Part shown: piece by piece, positions 41,234-50,095 of the stretch
Layout of the letters: every line of letters begins with the position of its first letter
Numbering within the stretch: the first letter of the stretch is position 1
Assembly: GCA_032027005.1 (NCBI GenBank)
Contig: JAVSMW010000010.1
Span: forward strand, 1 to 64,000
Length of the DNA: 64,000 nt
Source: JAVSMW01 sp032027005
GTDB taxonomy: Bacteria > Bacillota > Thermincolia > Thermincolales > UBA2595
Direction of reading: 5' to 3'
The notes under the pieces: generated by a model
Told to the model about the DNA's origin: nothing
The model's input: only the letters and a program-made list of their open reading frames with translations
The model's database searches: none
Position numbers and translations under genes: made by a program

Positions 41234-41893
41234 TTACAGAAAACCGTTTTGGGCTAAAAAATCAAGACTTAGTCCGGGAGATTTTGCCGGATCCCGGGCA
41301 CTTACCCCAAAACCCAGCAACCGCTCAACATATTTGCCTATGATGTCAGATTCCAGGTTGACCCTGTCTCCCTGTTTTTTATAACCTAACGTGGTCAGCT
41401 TAGCCGTGTGCGGAATAAGTGATACCTGAAAAACCTCATCGGTACAGTCCACTACGGTTAGGCTGATTCCGTCAATGGCCACTGACCCTTTTTTAACTAC
41501 GTATTTCATGACTTCCATGGGTGCCTTAATTTCTGTAATTACAGCTATATCTTCCCTTTGCTGGCGGTTAATTACCCCTACGCCGTCAATGTGACCGCTG
41601 ACAATATGTCCCCCCAGTCTGTCGCCAACCCGCAAAGCCCGTTCAAGATTGACGTGATCTCCCGGCTTTAATTGCTCCAGATTAGTTTTCCGCAAAGTTT
41701 CAGCCATCACATCAACCTCAAAAAACCTGTCGCTAAAGGTTACCACAGTCAAACAAATGCCGTTTACGGCAATGCTGTCACCCAGCTTAACATCAGTAAG
41801 TACTTTGGCCCCTTCGATAGTAAGTCTGGCCGAGTCCGCTCCGTGATGTATTTTTTTTAATCTGCCCATTTCTTCAACAATTCCGGTAAACAA
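41234..41893 (-). CDS. ribE: Riboflavin synthase, alpha subunit
   Basis: Riboflavin synthase dismutates two lumazines to riboflavin. The 219-aa protein has two similar barrel domains (MFTGIVEEMGRLKKI with GDSIAVNGICLTV, and the second with GSVAIDGISLTVVD). TTG 41893 is chosen as start since the family begins MFTGIVE; a longer frame runs into ribD. The C-terminal tail after KYVERLLG is somewhat longer than in B. subtilis. Confidence 0.94.
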   Translation of the reverse strand: MFTGIVEEMGRLKKIHHGADSARLTIEGAKVLTDVKLGDSIAVNGICLTVVTFSDRFFEVDVMAETLRKTNLEQLKPGDHVNLERALRVGDRLGGHIVSGHIDGVGVINRQQREDIAVITEIKAPMEVMKYVVKKGSVAIDGISLTVVDCTDEVFQVSLIPHTAKLTTLGYKKQGDRVNLESDIIGKYVERLLGFGVSARDPAKSPGLSLDFLAQNGFL

Positions 41894-41915
41894 AAGATCA
41901 CCAGCCTGTCTTGTT

Positions 41916-43058
41916 TTACTTCCAGCAAACACTGTAATCAGGATAACCTTCAATAAAAAAGTCCTCGCCAACCTGACCCCAGCATGTGTCATTTAATTTG
42001 ATGGCCTGGTTCATCATGGCCCTGCCTTTTCCTCCAACGGGCCCTGGTGCCTTGTGACCCCCGATTATCTTAGGGGCGATAAAAGTTATGGTTTTATCAA
42101 TTAACCCGTTATCCAGGAATGAAGCGGCAATCTCTGCTCCGCCCTCAAGCAGAATACTGGTTACCTCCATTTCGCCAAGCTTGACAAGAAGTTTTCGCAA
42201 ATCAACCCTGCCGTGGAGATCCTGAGAAATTCTTATTATTTTAGCCTTGCCTGATGTCAGAGTTTTAATCCGGTCAAGAGGGGCTTTATCTGTCACTACA
42301 ATATAAGTGGGAGCATCAGAAGCCTGGTTTAATATCTGGGCCTCAGGCGGTGTACGGGCTGCGCTGTCCAGAATTATTCTGATAGGGTCACGCCCTTCAC
42401 CGATGGGCAGCCTGCAGGTCAGAGCGGGGTTGTCAGCTAAGACAGTATTTACTCCCACTAAGATGGCATCATACCAATCCCTCAGCCTGTGTACCTTTTC
42501 CCTGGCAGCTTCCCCGGTGACCCATCTGGAATGTCCTAAGCCGGTGGCTATTTTGCCATCTGCCGTCATAGCTGATTTAAATAAAATGAATGGACGTTTG
42601 GTAGTAATGTATTTAATGAAAATCTCATTCAGGCGGCGGGCATCTTTTTCCAGCAAACCGAGATGCACTGTAAGACCAGCGTCCTGCATTTGTTTAATGC
42701 CTCTGCCTGCCACCAATGGATTGGGGTCCTGCATTGCCACATAGACTTCTTTTATCCCTGCAGCAATAATAGCCTCACTGCAAGGTGGAGTCCTGCCATA
42801 ATGCGAACACGGCTCCAGAGTGACATACAGGGCTGCACCCCGGGCTTTGTCTCCGGCTGCCCTTAAAGCATGGACTTCTGCGTGAGGGGTCCCTGCTTTT
42901 TGATGATAGCCAAGACCTGCAATGTCACCATCTTTTACGATCACAGCTCCCACCAGAGGATTAGGGCTGGTCCGGCCCCGGGCCCGCTCCGCCAGCTCCA
43001 AAGCCATGTGCATATAATGTTCATGCTGTAAATTAGAAGTAGTCATAAGTAATGTCAT
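41916..43058 (-). CDS. ribD: Bifunctional riboflavin biosynthesis protein RibD
   Basis: RibD deaminates and then reduces the pyrimidine intermediate. The 380-aa protein has an N-terminal deaminase domain with zinc motif HAEVHALRAAG and PCSHYGRTPPC, and a C-terminal reductase domain with RPFILFKSAMTADGKIATG and LLEGGAEIAASFLD. It is first of the operon and lies behind the FMN riboswitch terminator. The start could be 43058 or the ATG at 43046; the RBS AAGGAA does not decide clearly. Confidence 0.95.
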   Translation of the reverse strand: MTLLMTTSNLQHEHYMHMALELAERARGRTSPNPLVGAVIVKDGDIAGLGYHQKAGTPHAEVHALRAAGDKARGAALYVTLEPCSHYGRTPPCSEAIIAAGIKEVYVAMQDPNPLVAGRGIKQMQDAGLTVHLGLLEKDARRLNEIFIKYITTKRPFILFKSAMTADGKIATGLGHSRWVTGEAAREKVHRLRDWYDAILVGVNTVLADNPALTCRLPIGEGRDPIRIILDSAARTPPEAQILNQASDAPTYIVVTDKAPLDRIKTLTSGKAKIIRISQDLHGRVDLRKLLVKLGEMEVTSILLEGGAEIAASFLDNGLIDKTITFIAPKIIGGHKAPGPVGGKGRAMMNQAIKLNDTCWGQVGEDFFIEGYPDYSVCWK

Positions 43059-43167
43059 TTCCTTTTTTTATAATGTCTGCCTAATCGAAGCCCTATATTC
43101 CTAAGATGTTTTCTTTGACTCAGAAGTGGGAAAATTTCAGCTGGCTCGGCGCTTGGCCTGCACCAAT

Positions 43168-43204
43168 TAAAAAGCCCTGGAGTAAACAATTACTCCAGGG
43201 CTCA
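43168..43204 (-). terminator. Terminator of the FMN riboswitch
   Basis: A 13-bp perfect stem (AGCCCTGGAGTAA with TTACTCCAGGGCT) followed by five U on the minus strand. It lies between aptamer and ribD and is the expected expression platform. Confidence 0.9.
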
Positions 43205-43242
43205 ACCTCGCCATGCCATAAAAAATAATGACATAAATAAAC

Positions 43243-43372
43243 ACTTCTTCCATCCAGACTTTAACTGTCGGCTCCGGAATCACACCGGATCAACCAAAAC
43301 TTGGCTCGCGGGCTTATCTCTTCTCTTCTGAGCATTACCGCCGGTAAGGAATTTCACCTGTCCCTGAAGTTC
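43243..43372 (-). promoter_or_regulatory. FMN riboswitch
   Basis: Read on the minus strand the RFN-element blocks are in order: TTCAGGGACAGGTGAAATTCC, minus its last base, ACCGGCGGTAATGC, AGCCCGCGAGC, GATCCGGTGTGATTCCGG, GCCGACAGTTAAAGTC and TGGATGGAAGAAG. It controls ribD-ribE-ribBA-ribH and should stop transcription when FMN is plentiful. Confidence 0.97.
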
Positions 43373-43446
43373 GTTGGTATATTTTTGTTATTGTTGATTA
43401 TTATAGTGGGTTTGAGTGTGGATGTCAATAGGTGAGTGATTACCTT

Positions 43447-44271
43447 CTAATAGAGATAAATATATTCATTACTGGGTTTTTCAACCTTCTTAAATTCTTC
43501 AACAACAATAACAGGTATCTTTTCCCCATCATAGGTTACTTCTTGCAGATTTCCTTTTACTTCTATCCATTCATCATTTTTCAGTTTATCAGCATCGGAA
43601 AACTGACACAAAAAACCTACCACACTGGCATCAGCGGCGCAACAATTGATTGCGCTTCTTGCGATAACAAAATTGTCTTTTTCCATCCCATTTTCTCTGA
43701 ATACAAATCCCCTAATCACAATCTTTTTATTTATAAAACTCTTAAAATCACTATAGATGACATCGAGAATTTGTGCATAGTTTTCATCTTTAACTACCAG
43801 CTCAGAGTCAGTTAGATCGATATTCTCTACTTTCTGACCTTTGAATAAATCATTCGGCTCGACTTGCTCATCGAGTGTAACAACCCCGGTTTCTCCTCCT
43901 GTTTCCTTTAGCTTATCTTCACTCTTACTTTGGGGGACAGATTTTTGTACGTTTTTTTTATTGATTGTGACTCCCCTGTTTTGGGCCAGCACACTATTTA
44001 ATGATATTGGCTGAACGAAAACTGCTATAACCAAGGCTATGATGAAAATACCGTAAGAAGACAATCTATCTCCGTGTGTATGACCCCGTTTGAATAAATC
44101 TTTTATAATTACCAGGGCCAAAAGAATGAAAACGGCGGCAGAAATAGTTACGTAAATATTCATTTTGGGGTGAACATACATAGCAATTTTGCCGGAAACG
44201 AGCAGGTAAAGCATAAAACCGGCATAACCTATGAGAATCAAAAGCTTCATAAAGACCTGTTTATTAATCAC
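43447..44271 (-). CDS. TIGR03943 family protein (YcgQ-like)
   Basis: A membrane protein of 274 aa. Four hydrophobic segments lie in the first ~105 residues (LLILIGYAGFMLYLLVSG, YVTISAAVFILLALVII, GIFIIALVIAVFVQPISL), followed by a soluble domain with DLTDSELVVKDENYAQIL, IVIRGFVFRENGM and the Cys pair RSAINCCAADASVVGFLC. Family members are paired with the permease type encoded just upstream, as here. The pair sits at the end of the zinc operon and may handle zinc or its cofactor. Confidence 0.82.
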   Translation of the reverse strand: MINKQVFMKLLILIGYAGFMLYLLVSGKIAMYVHPKMNIYVTISAAVFILLALVIIKDLFKRGHTHGDRLSSYGIFIIALVIAVFVQPISLNSVLAQNRGVTINKKNVQKSVPQSKSEDKLKETGGETGVVTLDEQVEPNDLFKGQKVENIDLTDSELVVKDENYAQILDVIYSDFKSFINKKIVIRGFVFRENGMEKDNFVIARSAINCCAADASVVGFLCQFSDADKLKNDEWIEVKGNLQEVTYDGEKIPVIVVEEFKKVEKPSNEYIYLY

Positions 44272-44283
44272 TTAAACTCTCCC

Positions 44284-45315
44284 CTAATACCCAATTAGAA
44301 AGTCGGCAAGATAAACACCAGCAAAAACCACGACAAAAGTTACTATTAAAAAACTTACTACAAATTTAGTTTTGAAATTGCCCAATAAGACAATTGTATT
44401 TTTTATATCCAGCATGGGGCCAAGAATTAAAAAACCTAAAATAGAGCTGTTGGTAAACTGGCCTATAAAAGTTCTTGCAATAAAGGAATCAGAAGTAGAA
44501 CAGAGAGATATAACGTAAGAAAAGAACATCATTATAAAAGTTGATAATCCTTTATTTTGACCTGCACCAAGTAAAACGTCCCGTGGTAGGATTACTTGAG
44601 AGAGAGAAGCAATAAAAGCACCCATAATAAGATATTTGGCGACATCAAAAAATTCTTGTTCAACATGGCTTAATATCGTTATTATTCCGTTTCTTTTTGG
44701 TGAATGATCATGATGACAACTATCACAACCACAGTGGCTGTGGTAATGGTGACTGCTTTTCAGAATTGGGTTATTCCCTGTCATTTTATGCAACACATAG
44801 GCAATTACTACAGCTAAAAATACTCCCAAAAAGCTTCGGTAAAACACCATTTGAGGTAATGCGTTGTTAAAAGCATAATTGGTTGCCAGCAGAACGACCG
44901 GGTTTATAATGGGGGCACATAACATAAAGATAAGTGCAATATATACCGGTACTCCTTTTTGAATAAGCCTGCGAACCACGGGAATTACTGAACAATCACA
45001 TACCGGAAAAAAGAACCCCAGGATTGTTCCCAACAAAACTCCTTTGATGCCGTTTTTCGGAATAACCCTCGCAATAAATTCTTCCGATACAAATACCTGA
45101 ATAAGAGAAGATATAATTACTCCAAGTAAAATAAAAGGAAATGCTTCTAACAAGATACTTACAAATATTGTTGTAAACATTTGTACCATTTGATAGTCAA
45201 CGTTTTTGACAATTCCTGTCCGCCAAACCGGATTGAATAGAAATTGCACCAGGAAGAGTAATAGTAATATCTTGACACCAAATGAAAGATAACTCTTACT
45301 ACTTACCTTTTGCAT
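44284..45315 (-). CDS. Permease of the YcgR/COG0701 type, His-rich loop
   Basis: A 343-aa membrane protein with about eight to ten hydrophobic segments. Conserved GFFFPVCDCSVIPVVRRL and MLCAPIINPVV are typical of COG0701 permeases. A cytoplasmic-like loop (about residues 195-220) is very His/Cys-rich: SSHHYHSHCGCDSCHHDHS, a likely metal site. ATG 45315 is preferred (AAGGAG upstream), giving a 17-nt overlap with zur. Location in the zinc operon supports metal transport. Confidence 0.8.
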   Translation of the reverse strand: MQKVSSKSYLSFGVKILLLLFLVQFLFNPVWRTGIVKNVDYQMVQMFTTIFVSILLEAFPFILLGVIISSLIQVFVSEEFIARVIPKNGIKGVLLGTILGFFFPVCDCSVIPVVRRLIQKGVPVYIALIFMLCAPIINPVVLLATNYAFNNALPQMVFYRSFLGVFLAVVIAYVLHKMTGNNPILKSSHHYHSHCGCDSCHHDHSPKRNGIITILSHVEQEFFDVAKYLIMGAFIASLSQVILPRDVLLGAGQNKGLSTFIMMFFSYVISLCSTSDSFIARTFIGQFTNSSILGFLILGPMLDIKNTIVLLGNFKTKFVVSFLIVTFVVVFAGVYLADFLIGY

Positions 45316-45751
45316 TTGCTGATTTACACTCCTTGCAAAAACCATATATTTCAAACTTATGTCCTGTTACATCAAAATCCATTTTTTCTTTTAGAGACTT
45401 CTCAAACTCTTCAAAAGGGCAGTCCCCAATCGAGAGCGATTTGCGACAACTGACACAAACAACGTGGTGCTTATGTTCTTTACGGTCTAGTTCAAATCGT
45501 GCCAGACCATCGTCAAATAAATTAACTTTAATAACCAGGTCTTTTGAAGTAAGCGTTTCCAGGGTCCTGTACACTGTAGAAAGCGAGATTGAAACATTTT
45601 TTCCTTTCAACCTTAAAAATATATCCTCTGCTGTCAAAGTAGTATCGGACTCTTCCAATATTTTTATTATTGCGGTTCTGTGTTTTGTCCTTTTAACACC
45701 TTCCCGGGCCAGGAAATCCTTATAACCTTTATTTTGATCCAATAAAATCAT
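45299..45751 (-). CDS. zur: Fur-family regulator, probably Zur
   Basis: A 150-aa Fur-like repressor with winged helix (HRTAIIKILEESDTTLTAED, then VSLSTVYRTLETL) and the dimer/metal part KHHVVCVSCRKSL and FCKECK; the two CxxC pairs form the structural zinc site. It follows znuB by 62 nt and overlaps the permease gene, so it is part of the operon it probably controls. A Fur-type 7-1-7 inverted repeat lies before znuA. Confidence 0.86.
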   Translation of the reverse strand: MILLDQNKGYKDFLAREGVKRTKHRTAIIKILEESDTTLTAEDIFLRLKGKNVSISLSTVYRTLETLTSKDLVIKVNLFDDGLARFELDRKEHKHHVVCVSCRKSLSIGDCPFEEFEKSLKEKMDFDVTGHKFEIYGFCKECKSANAKGK

Positions 45752-45813
45752 CCTTTTAGTAATGCTATATATTGACTATGCTGTCATATCCATTTTATTA
45801 CTTTAATTTGCTT

Positions 45814-46653
45814 TTAGCAATCGGCTTTTGCAGCCCTTTTAAGAAACACCTTGCTAACCATATTCTCATAAATTAAAATACTAATAAGTGATAAAACGCC
45901 TACAATGACAATTGTACTACCTGGTTTAAAATCTGCATAAAACGAAATATATAGTCCTGAAATAGTGAACATGACAGAAAAAATAATGGCGAAAACCACG
46001 GTCTGCTTATAGCTTTTAGCAATCCGCATTGCAGACGCAACAGGAAGAACCATCAAAGATGAAATTACCAGAGTTCCCACAGTCCTTGCCGATATGGAGA
46101 TTGTCACGGCTGTAAGGAGGGTAAATACAAAATTTATGGTTTTAACAGGGATTCCCGCCAGTCTCGCTGATTCTTCATCAAAGGTAATATAAAATAGTTC
46201 TTTATATAAAAAAATTACAGCCAAGATAACTACTACACTTAATCCTATTACCAAATAAAGTTCGAAGTCACTTATAGCCACGATGCTTCCAAAAAGGAAG
46301 CTGGTAAAATTGGCAGTATTTTTGACAAAACCCGAAATAATGCCGGCGAGTCCGATACCTGTAGACATGATAACTGCTATTGCTATCTCGGAATATCTGG
46401 GAAATGCTTTGCTTATCCTTTCTATACTGAATGAAGCAGCCATGGAAAATACAACAGCGCCAAGCACTGGGTTAACACCGGCGGCAAGTCCGGCAGCAAC
46501 ACCTGCAAGGGAGTTGTGTGAAAGAGAATCTCCCATCATAGAAAACCTTTTTAGCACAACCGTCACACCAATGCATGGTGTAATAATTGCGATTAATATT
46601 CCTGTGATGAAAGCTTTTTGCATAAAATCATACTGAAAAATACTTAACATCAT
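45814..46653 (-). CDS. znuB: Zinc ABC transporter permease
   Basis: The 279-aa membrane subunit of the Znu-type importer, with about eight hydrophobic segments. It has GVTVVLKRFSMMGDSLSHNSLAG near the start, and DEESARLAGIPV as the ATPase contact, both typical of metal-importer permeases. Its start overlaps the znuC stop by 4 nt. Confidence 0.9.
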   Translation of the reverse strand: MMLSIFQYDFMQKAFITGILIAIITPCIGVTVVLKRFSMMGDSLSHNSLAGVAAGLAAGVNPVLGAVVFSMAASFSIERISKAFPRYSEIAIAVIMSTGIGLAGIISGFVKNTANFTSFLFGSIVAISDFELYLVIGLSVVVILAVIFLYKELFYITFDEESARLAGIPVKTINFVFTLLTAVTISISARTVGTLVISSLMVLPVASAMRIAKSYKQTVVFAIIFSVMFTISGLYISFYADFKPGSTIVIVGVLSLISILIYENMVSKVFLKRAAKADC

Positions 46654-47423
46654 CCTGCCACTTTTCTACAGCAGTTTTTGCAGTCATGTATGTGAAGATT
46701 TACACCAAAGCCATACAACTCTGTCAGGAATTCATGTGTTATGCCCTCTTCCGGTTTATGCTCAAATAAGCCCTTTTCACCTAAACATATCAATCTGTTG
46801 GCATGGATGCTTATGGCCCCTATGTCATGTGTAACCATAACAACAGTTAAATTAAGTTCTTTATTAAGCCGTGCAAGTAAACAGTATACTGCTTCCTCTG
46901 ACTTGGCGTCAATTCCCACAGTCGGTTCGTCTAAAAACAAGATTTCAGGCTCACTGACAAGCACCCTGGCAATAAATACTCTTTGTTGCTGCCCTCCCGA
47001 CAGGTTACCGATCAGACTTTTTCCGTAATCCTGCATTCCTACTTTTTCTAAAGCTTGGTATACTTGTTCTTTATACTGCTTTTTCGGCAGTTTAAAAAGA
47101 CCAATTTTTGAAAACAGGTTGGCCCCGACTATCTCTTCCACAGTAGCAGGAAAACTACCGTTAAAGGAAGTTACCTTTTGGGAAACATAACCAAGTTTAT
47201 CCCATTTTTTAAAGGTATTGATATTTTCACCCAATAACTTTATATCGCCATCTAAAGGGGGAAGGATTCTTAGGATTAGCTTAACAAGAGTGCTTTTCCC
47301 TGACCCATTTGCTCCGACAATACCAATAAAATCGCCTTTATTTACAGCAAAGCTGATATTTTTCAATATAAGCCTTTCGTTATATGCGAAATTCAAATTA
47401 TCTACTTCAATAATTTTTCCCAT
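46650..47423 (-). CDS. znuC: Zinc ABC transporter ATP-binding protein
   Basis: A 257-aa nucleotide-binding subunit with Walker A (GANGSGKSTLVK), Q-loop (LGYVSQK), signature NLSGGQQQRVFIAR, Walker B (ILFLDEPTVGID) and switch His (VMVTHDIG). The C-terminal end carries HIHDCKNCCRK, a His/Cys cluster that may sense metal. It lies 15 nt after znuA and overlaps znuB. Confidence 0.92.
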   Translation of the reverse strand: MGKIIEVDNLNFAYNERLILKNISFAVNKGDFIGIVGANGSGKSTLVKLILRILPPLDGDIKLLGENINTFKKWDKLGYVSQKVTSFNGSFPATVEEIVGANLFSKIGLFKLPKKQYKEQVYQALEKVGMQDYGKSLIGNLSGGQQQRVFIARVLVSEPEILFLDEPTVGIDAKSEEAVYCLLARLNKELNLTVVMVTHDIGAISIHANRLICLGEKGLFEHKPEEGITHEFLTELYGFGVNLHIHDCKNCCRKVAG

Positions 47424-47438
47424 TATATATATCTCCTG

Positions 47439-48365
47439 TTATTGCAATGCTTTTTTTAGGGCTTCCAGGTTTTCCATCATCACAGAAAAATATTCTTTAC
47501 CTGCCTGAATATCTTCTTCCTCTAGCCCTTCCAATGGGTTTAAGACTTCCGTCTCAGCTCCCACTTCTTTGGCGATTGCCTCAGCAACTTTGGGGCTAAC
47601 TAGTTCCTCAAAAAATATGTATTTAACATTGTTCTCCTGAGCAAATATGACGATTTCCGCCATCCTGGCCGGCGAAGGCTCTGCATCTGCGGTGAGTCCT
47701 TCAATTGCTACCTGCCTCAGGCCATAGGCGTCACAGATATATCCAAAAGCTTGATGAGCAACCACTACATCTTTTTTCTTAAATTTTGCGACTGTATCCC
47801 TAAATTCTTTATCCAGGTCATCAAGCTTTTTCGCATTTTCGGAGTAGTTTTCCTCATAATACACCTTGTTGGAAGGGTCAGCCTCAACTAGGGCGTTTTT
47901 AATCGCTTCCATCTGCTTTTTAGCGAGCATTGGATTGAGCCAGACGTGTGGGTCGTATTGCAAATCCTCGTCCTGATCTTTATTATCTAATAGCTTTAAA
48001 TTTTTCGATGTTTCGACAGCTATAATCTTTTGATTATTAAGAGTTTTTAATACTTTATCAAGCCATGCTTCCATTCCTGCCCCGTTATAGATTAATACAT
48101 CAGCTTTTTCAAGGTTTACTATATCAGTGGGCGTTGGTTCCCATTCATGTGGTTCTGTTCCGGCAGGAACAAGATTAACCAAATCAATTTTATCGCCACC
48201 GATTTTTTTCGTAAAATCATACATTGCGTAAAAACTGGTGAAAACTGAAATTTTCTTTTCATCACCGGTTTTTTTATCTGTACTCGTTGTTGAAATACAT
48301 CCCGAAAAAATAGTAATGCTTAATACTACAATCAGGGACAGAATTTTGACCAAGGTTTTTGGCAT
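47439..48365 (-). CDS. znuA: Zinc-binding lipoprotein of the ABC importer
   Basis: A 308-aa cluster A-I solute-binding protein. It begins with a lipoprotein signal peptide ending in IFSGC, so Lgt (encoded in this window) would modify the Cys. Metal ligands are in GTEPHEWEPTP, YDPHVWLNP and VVAHQAFGY, and an acidic stretch (DNKDQDEDLQ) precedes the second, as in ZnuA proteins. ATG 48365 is preferred over TTG 48371 because AAGGGAAG sits 7 nt upstream. First gene of the zinc operon. Confidence 0.92.
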   Translation of the reverse strand: MPKTLVKILSLIVVLSITIFSGCISTTSTDKKTGDEKKISVFTSFYAMYDFTKKIGGDKIDLVNLVPAGTEPHEWEPTPTDIVNLEKADVLIYNGAGMEAWLDKVLKTLNNQKIIAVETSKNLKLLDNKDQDEDLQYDPHVWLNPMLAKKQMEAIKNALVEADPSNKVYYEENYSENAKKLDDLDKEFRDTVAKFKKKDVVVAHQAFGYICDAYGLRQVAIEGLTADAEPSPARMAEIVIFAQENNVKYIFFEELVSPKVAEAIAKEVGAETEVLNPLEGLEEEDIQAGKEYFSVMMENLEALKKALQ

Positions 48366-48389
48366 TGACAATCTTCCCTTCTGTTCATT

Positions 48390-48404
48390 TGCAAATCATT
48401 CGCA
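48390..48404 (-). promoter_or_regulatory. Putative Zur operator (7-1-7 inverted repeat)
   Basis: TGCGAAT-G-ATTTGCA fits the Fur-family 7-1-7 box with six of seven pairs matching. A half site (TGCGAAT) is repeated directly upstream. It lies 25 nt before the znuA start and downstream of an AT-rich stretch that could hold the promoter. Confidence 0.6.
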
Positions 48405-48549
48405 TTCGCATTTATATTATATACTATAAATTAACCAGTATGCAAGTTTTCTATAACATTTTTATGTCATTAGTGTAAAATTTTTGCAATCCTTAACATT
48501 GGCATAAAAATAGTGGACAGTGTATAACCACTATCCACTAACCACGGCG

Positions 48550-49206
48550 TCACTGCTTCACTGCTTCCCGAAGTGCCTTCACGGCTGCCGGAACGTCCGC
48601 TGCGGCAAAAATAGCTGAACCGGCGACCAATATATTGGCACCTGCTCTGACTACCTCCACGGCATTTTGGGGAGTGACTCCTCCATCAACCTGGATATCA
48701 ATGTTTTTTCCGGTCCGCTTGATCATGTCTGCCAAGGCAGAAATTTTAGGCAGTACTTCGGGAATAAATTTCTGCCCGCCAAAGCCGGGGTTTACTGTCA
48801 TCAACAAAACCATTTCGAGGCTTTCCAGGACATATTCCAGGGTATGCAGTGGCGTAGCCGGGTTTAATGCTACAGCAGCTTTAGCTCCGCTGGCCTTAAT
48901 ATTCTGGATAGACCGGTGCAGGTGGGGACAGGTTTCTGCGTGGACACTGATTAAGCCGGCACCAGCTTTGACAAAGTCGGCTATGTACCGGTCGGGGTTT
49001 TCAATCATCAGATGAACATCAAAAACCAGTTTGCTGTGAGGTCTTAACGCTTCAACAATTAAGGGCCCAATAGTAATGTTTGGCACAAAATGCCCGTCCA
49101 TGACGTCAATATGCAAATATTCCACACCGGATTCTTCCACCAGTTTAACCTGCTCGCCCAGGCGGCTGAAATCAGCAGATAAAATCGAAGGGGCCAGTTT
49201 GACCAT
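48550..49206 (-). CDS. rpe: Ribulose-phosphate 3-epimerase
   Basis: Rpe interconverts ribulose and xylulose 5-phosphate. The 218-aa TIM barrel begins MVKLAPSILSADFSRLGEQV and contains HIDVMDGHFVPNITIG, MTVNPGFGGQKFIPE and IQVDGGVTPQN, with all metal and catalytic residues. ATG 49206 is the family start. Last gene of the priA-to-rpe run. Confidence 0.96.
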   Translation of the reverse strand: MVKLAPSILSADFSRLGEQVKLVEESGVEYLHIDVMDGHFVPNITIGPLIVEALRPHSKLVFDVHLMIENPDRYIADFVKAGAGLISVHAETCPHLHRSIQNIKASGAKAAVALNPATPLHTLEYVLESLEMVLLMTVNPGFGGQKFIPEVLPKISALADMIKRTGKNIDIQVDGGVTPQNAVEVVRAGANILVAGSAIFAAADVPAAVKALREAVKQ

Positions 49207-49207
49207 T

Positions 49208-50083
49208 TTAGTATCTCCTCTCCCGCTGCGTAAGTTCGTCCAAAAACAACAGATAATGGGAATAACGCTGATTGCTGATCTCCCCGGCTTCCACACCCTG
49301 TTTTACTCCGCAATCGGGCTCTGATTTATGTAAACAGCCATTAAATCTGCACCGGTCCAGATATGGTAAAAATTCAGGAAACAACTCCGCTAAATGCACT
49401 TTGCTGATTTCGGGCATATCCAAACTGCTGAAACCGGGGCTGTCCACTACCAGGGAACCAGGATTTAGTTTCAGGAGTTCGGCATATCTTGTCGTATGAC
49501 GGCCCCGCCCGATTTTTTCACTGACTGTGCCTGTTTTCAACTTAAAACCCGGGTGCAGGGCATTGAGCAAAGAAGACTTGCCTGAGCCCGACGGTCCGGC
49601 GAATACGGTAATATGCCCGATGAGAATTTCCTGCAGGTCATTTACACCTGTGCCCAGTTTAGCACTGCAAATTAACAGCCGGTAACCGGCCTCAGCATAA
49701 TCTCCGGTGAGCATCGAGACAGTGCTGCCATCTACCAGATCAGCTTTATTGAAACAGATCACAGGCTTTAAACCATGATATTCAGTCCGAATCAGCATTC
49801 TGTCCAACAATTCGGTCTGGGGATCAGGGTCTGCACAGGCAAAAACAATGATAACCTGATCCACATTAGCCACAGGAGGCCGTTCCAGTACAGAAGTGCG
49901 GGGCAATATTTCCTCAATAACCCCGGTCTTGCTGCCGGTTTCCTTGATTCTTACCAGGTCACCGGCAAAAACATGCTGCCTGGTCAGCCTGAACTTGCCG
50001 CGCAAGCGGCATTCCCACAATTCATTATTGATTTCCACATAATAAAAACTGCTGTAGGCCTTGATTACGACGCCCTGCTGCAT
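49208..50083 (-). CDS. rsgA: Small ribosomal subunit biogenesis GTPase
   Basis: RsgA is the circularly permuted GTPase that helps 30S maturation. The 291-aa protein starts with an OB-fold domain, then G4 (CFNKADLV), G1 (FAGPSGSGKSSLLNAL) and G3 (VDSPGFSSLD), and ends with a zinc knuckle (CRFNGCLHKSEPDCGV). One base separates it from rpe. Confidence 0.95.
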   Translation of the reverse strand: MQQGVVIKAYSSFYYVEINNELWECRLRGKFRLTRQHVFAGDLVRIKETGSKTGVIEEILPRTSVLERPPVANVDQVIIVFACADPDPQTELLDRMLIRTEYHGLKPVICFNKADLVDGSTVSMLTGDYAEAGYRLLICSAKLGTGVNDLQEILIGHITVFAGPSGSGKSSLLNALHPGFKLKTGTVSEKIGRGRHTTRYAELLKLNPGSLVVDSPGFSSLDMPEISKVHLAELFPEFLPYLDRCRFNGCLHKSEPDCGVKQGVEAGEISNQRYSHYLLFLDELTQRERRY

Positions 50084-50095
50084 ACAGACCTCCTG

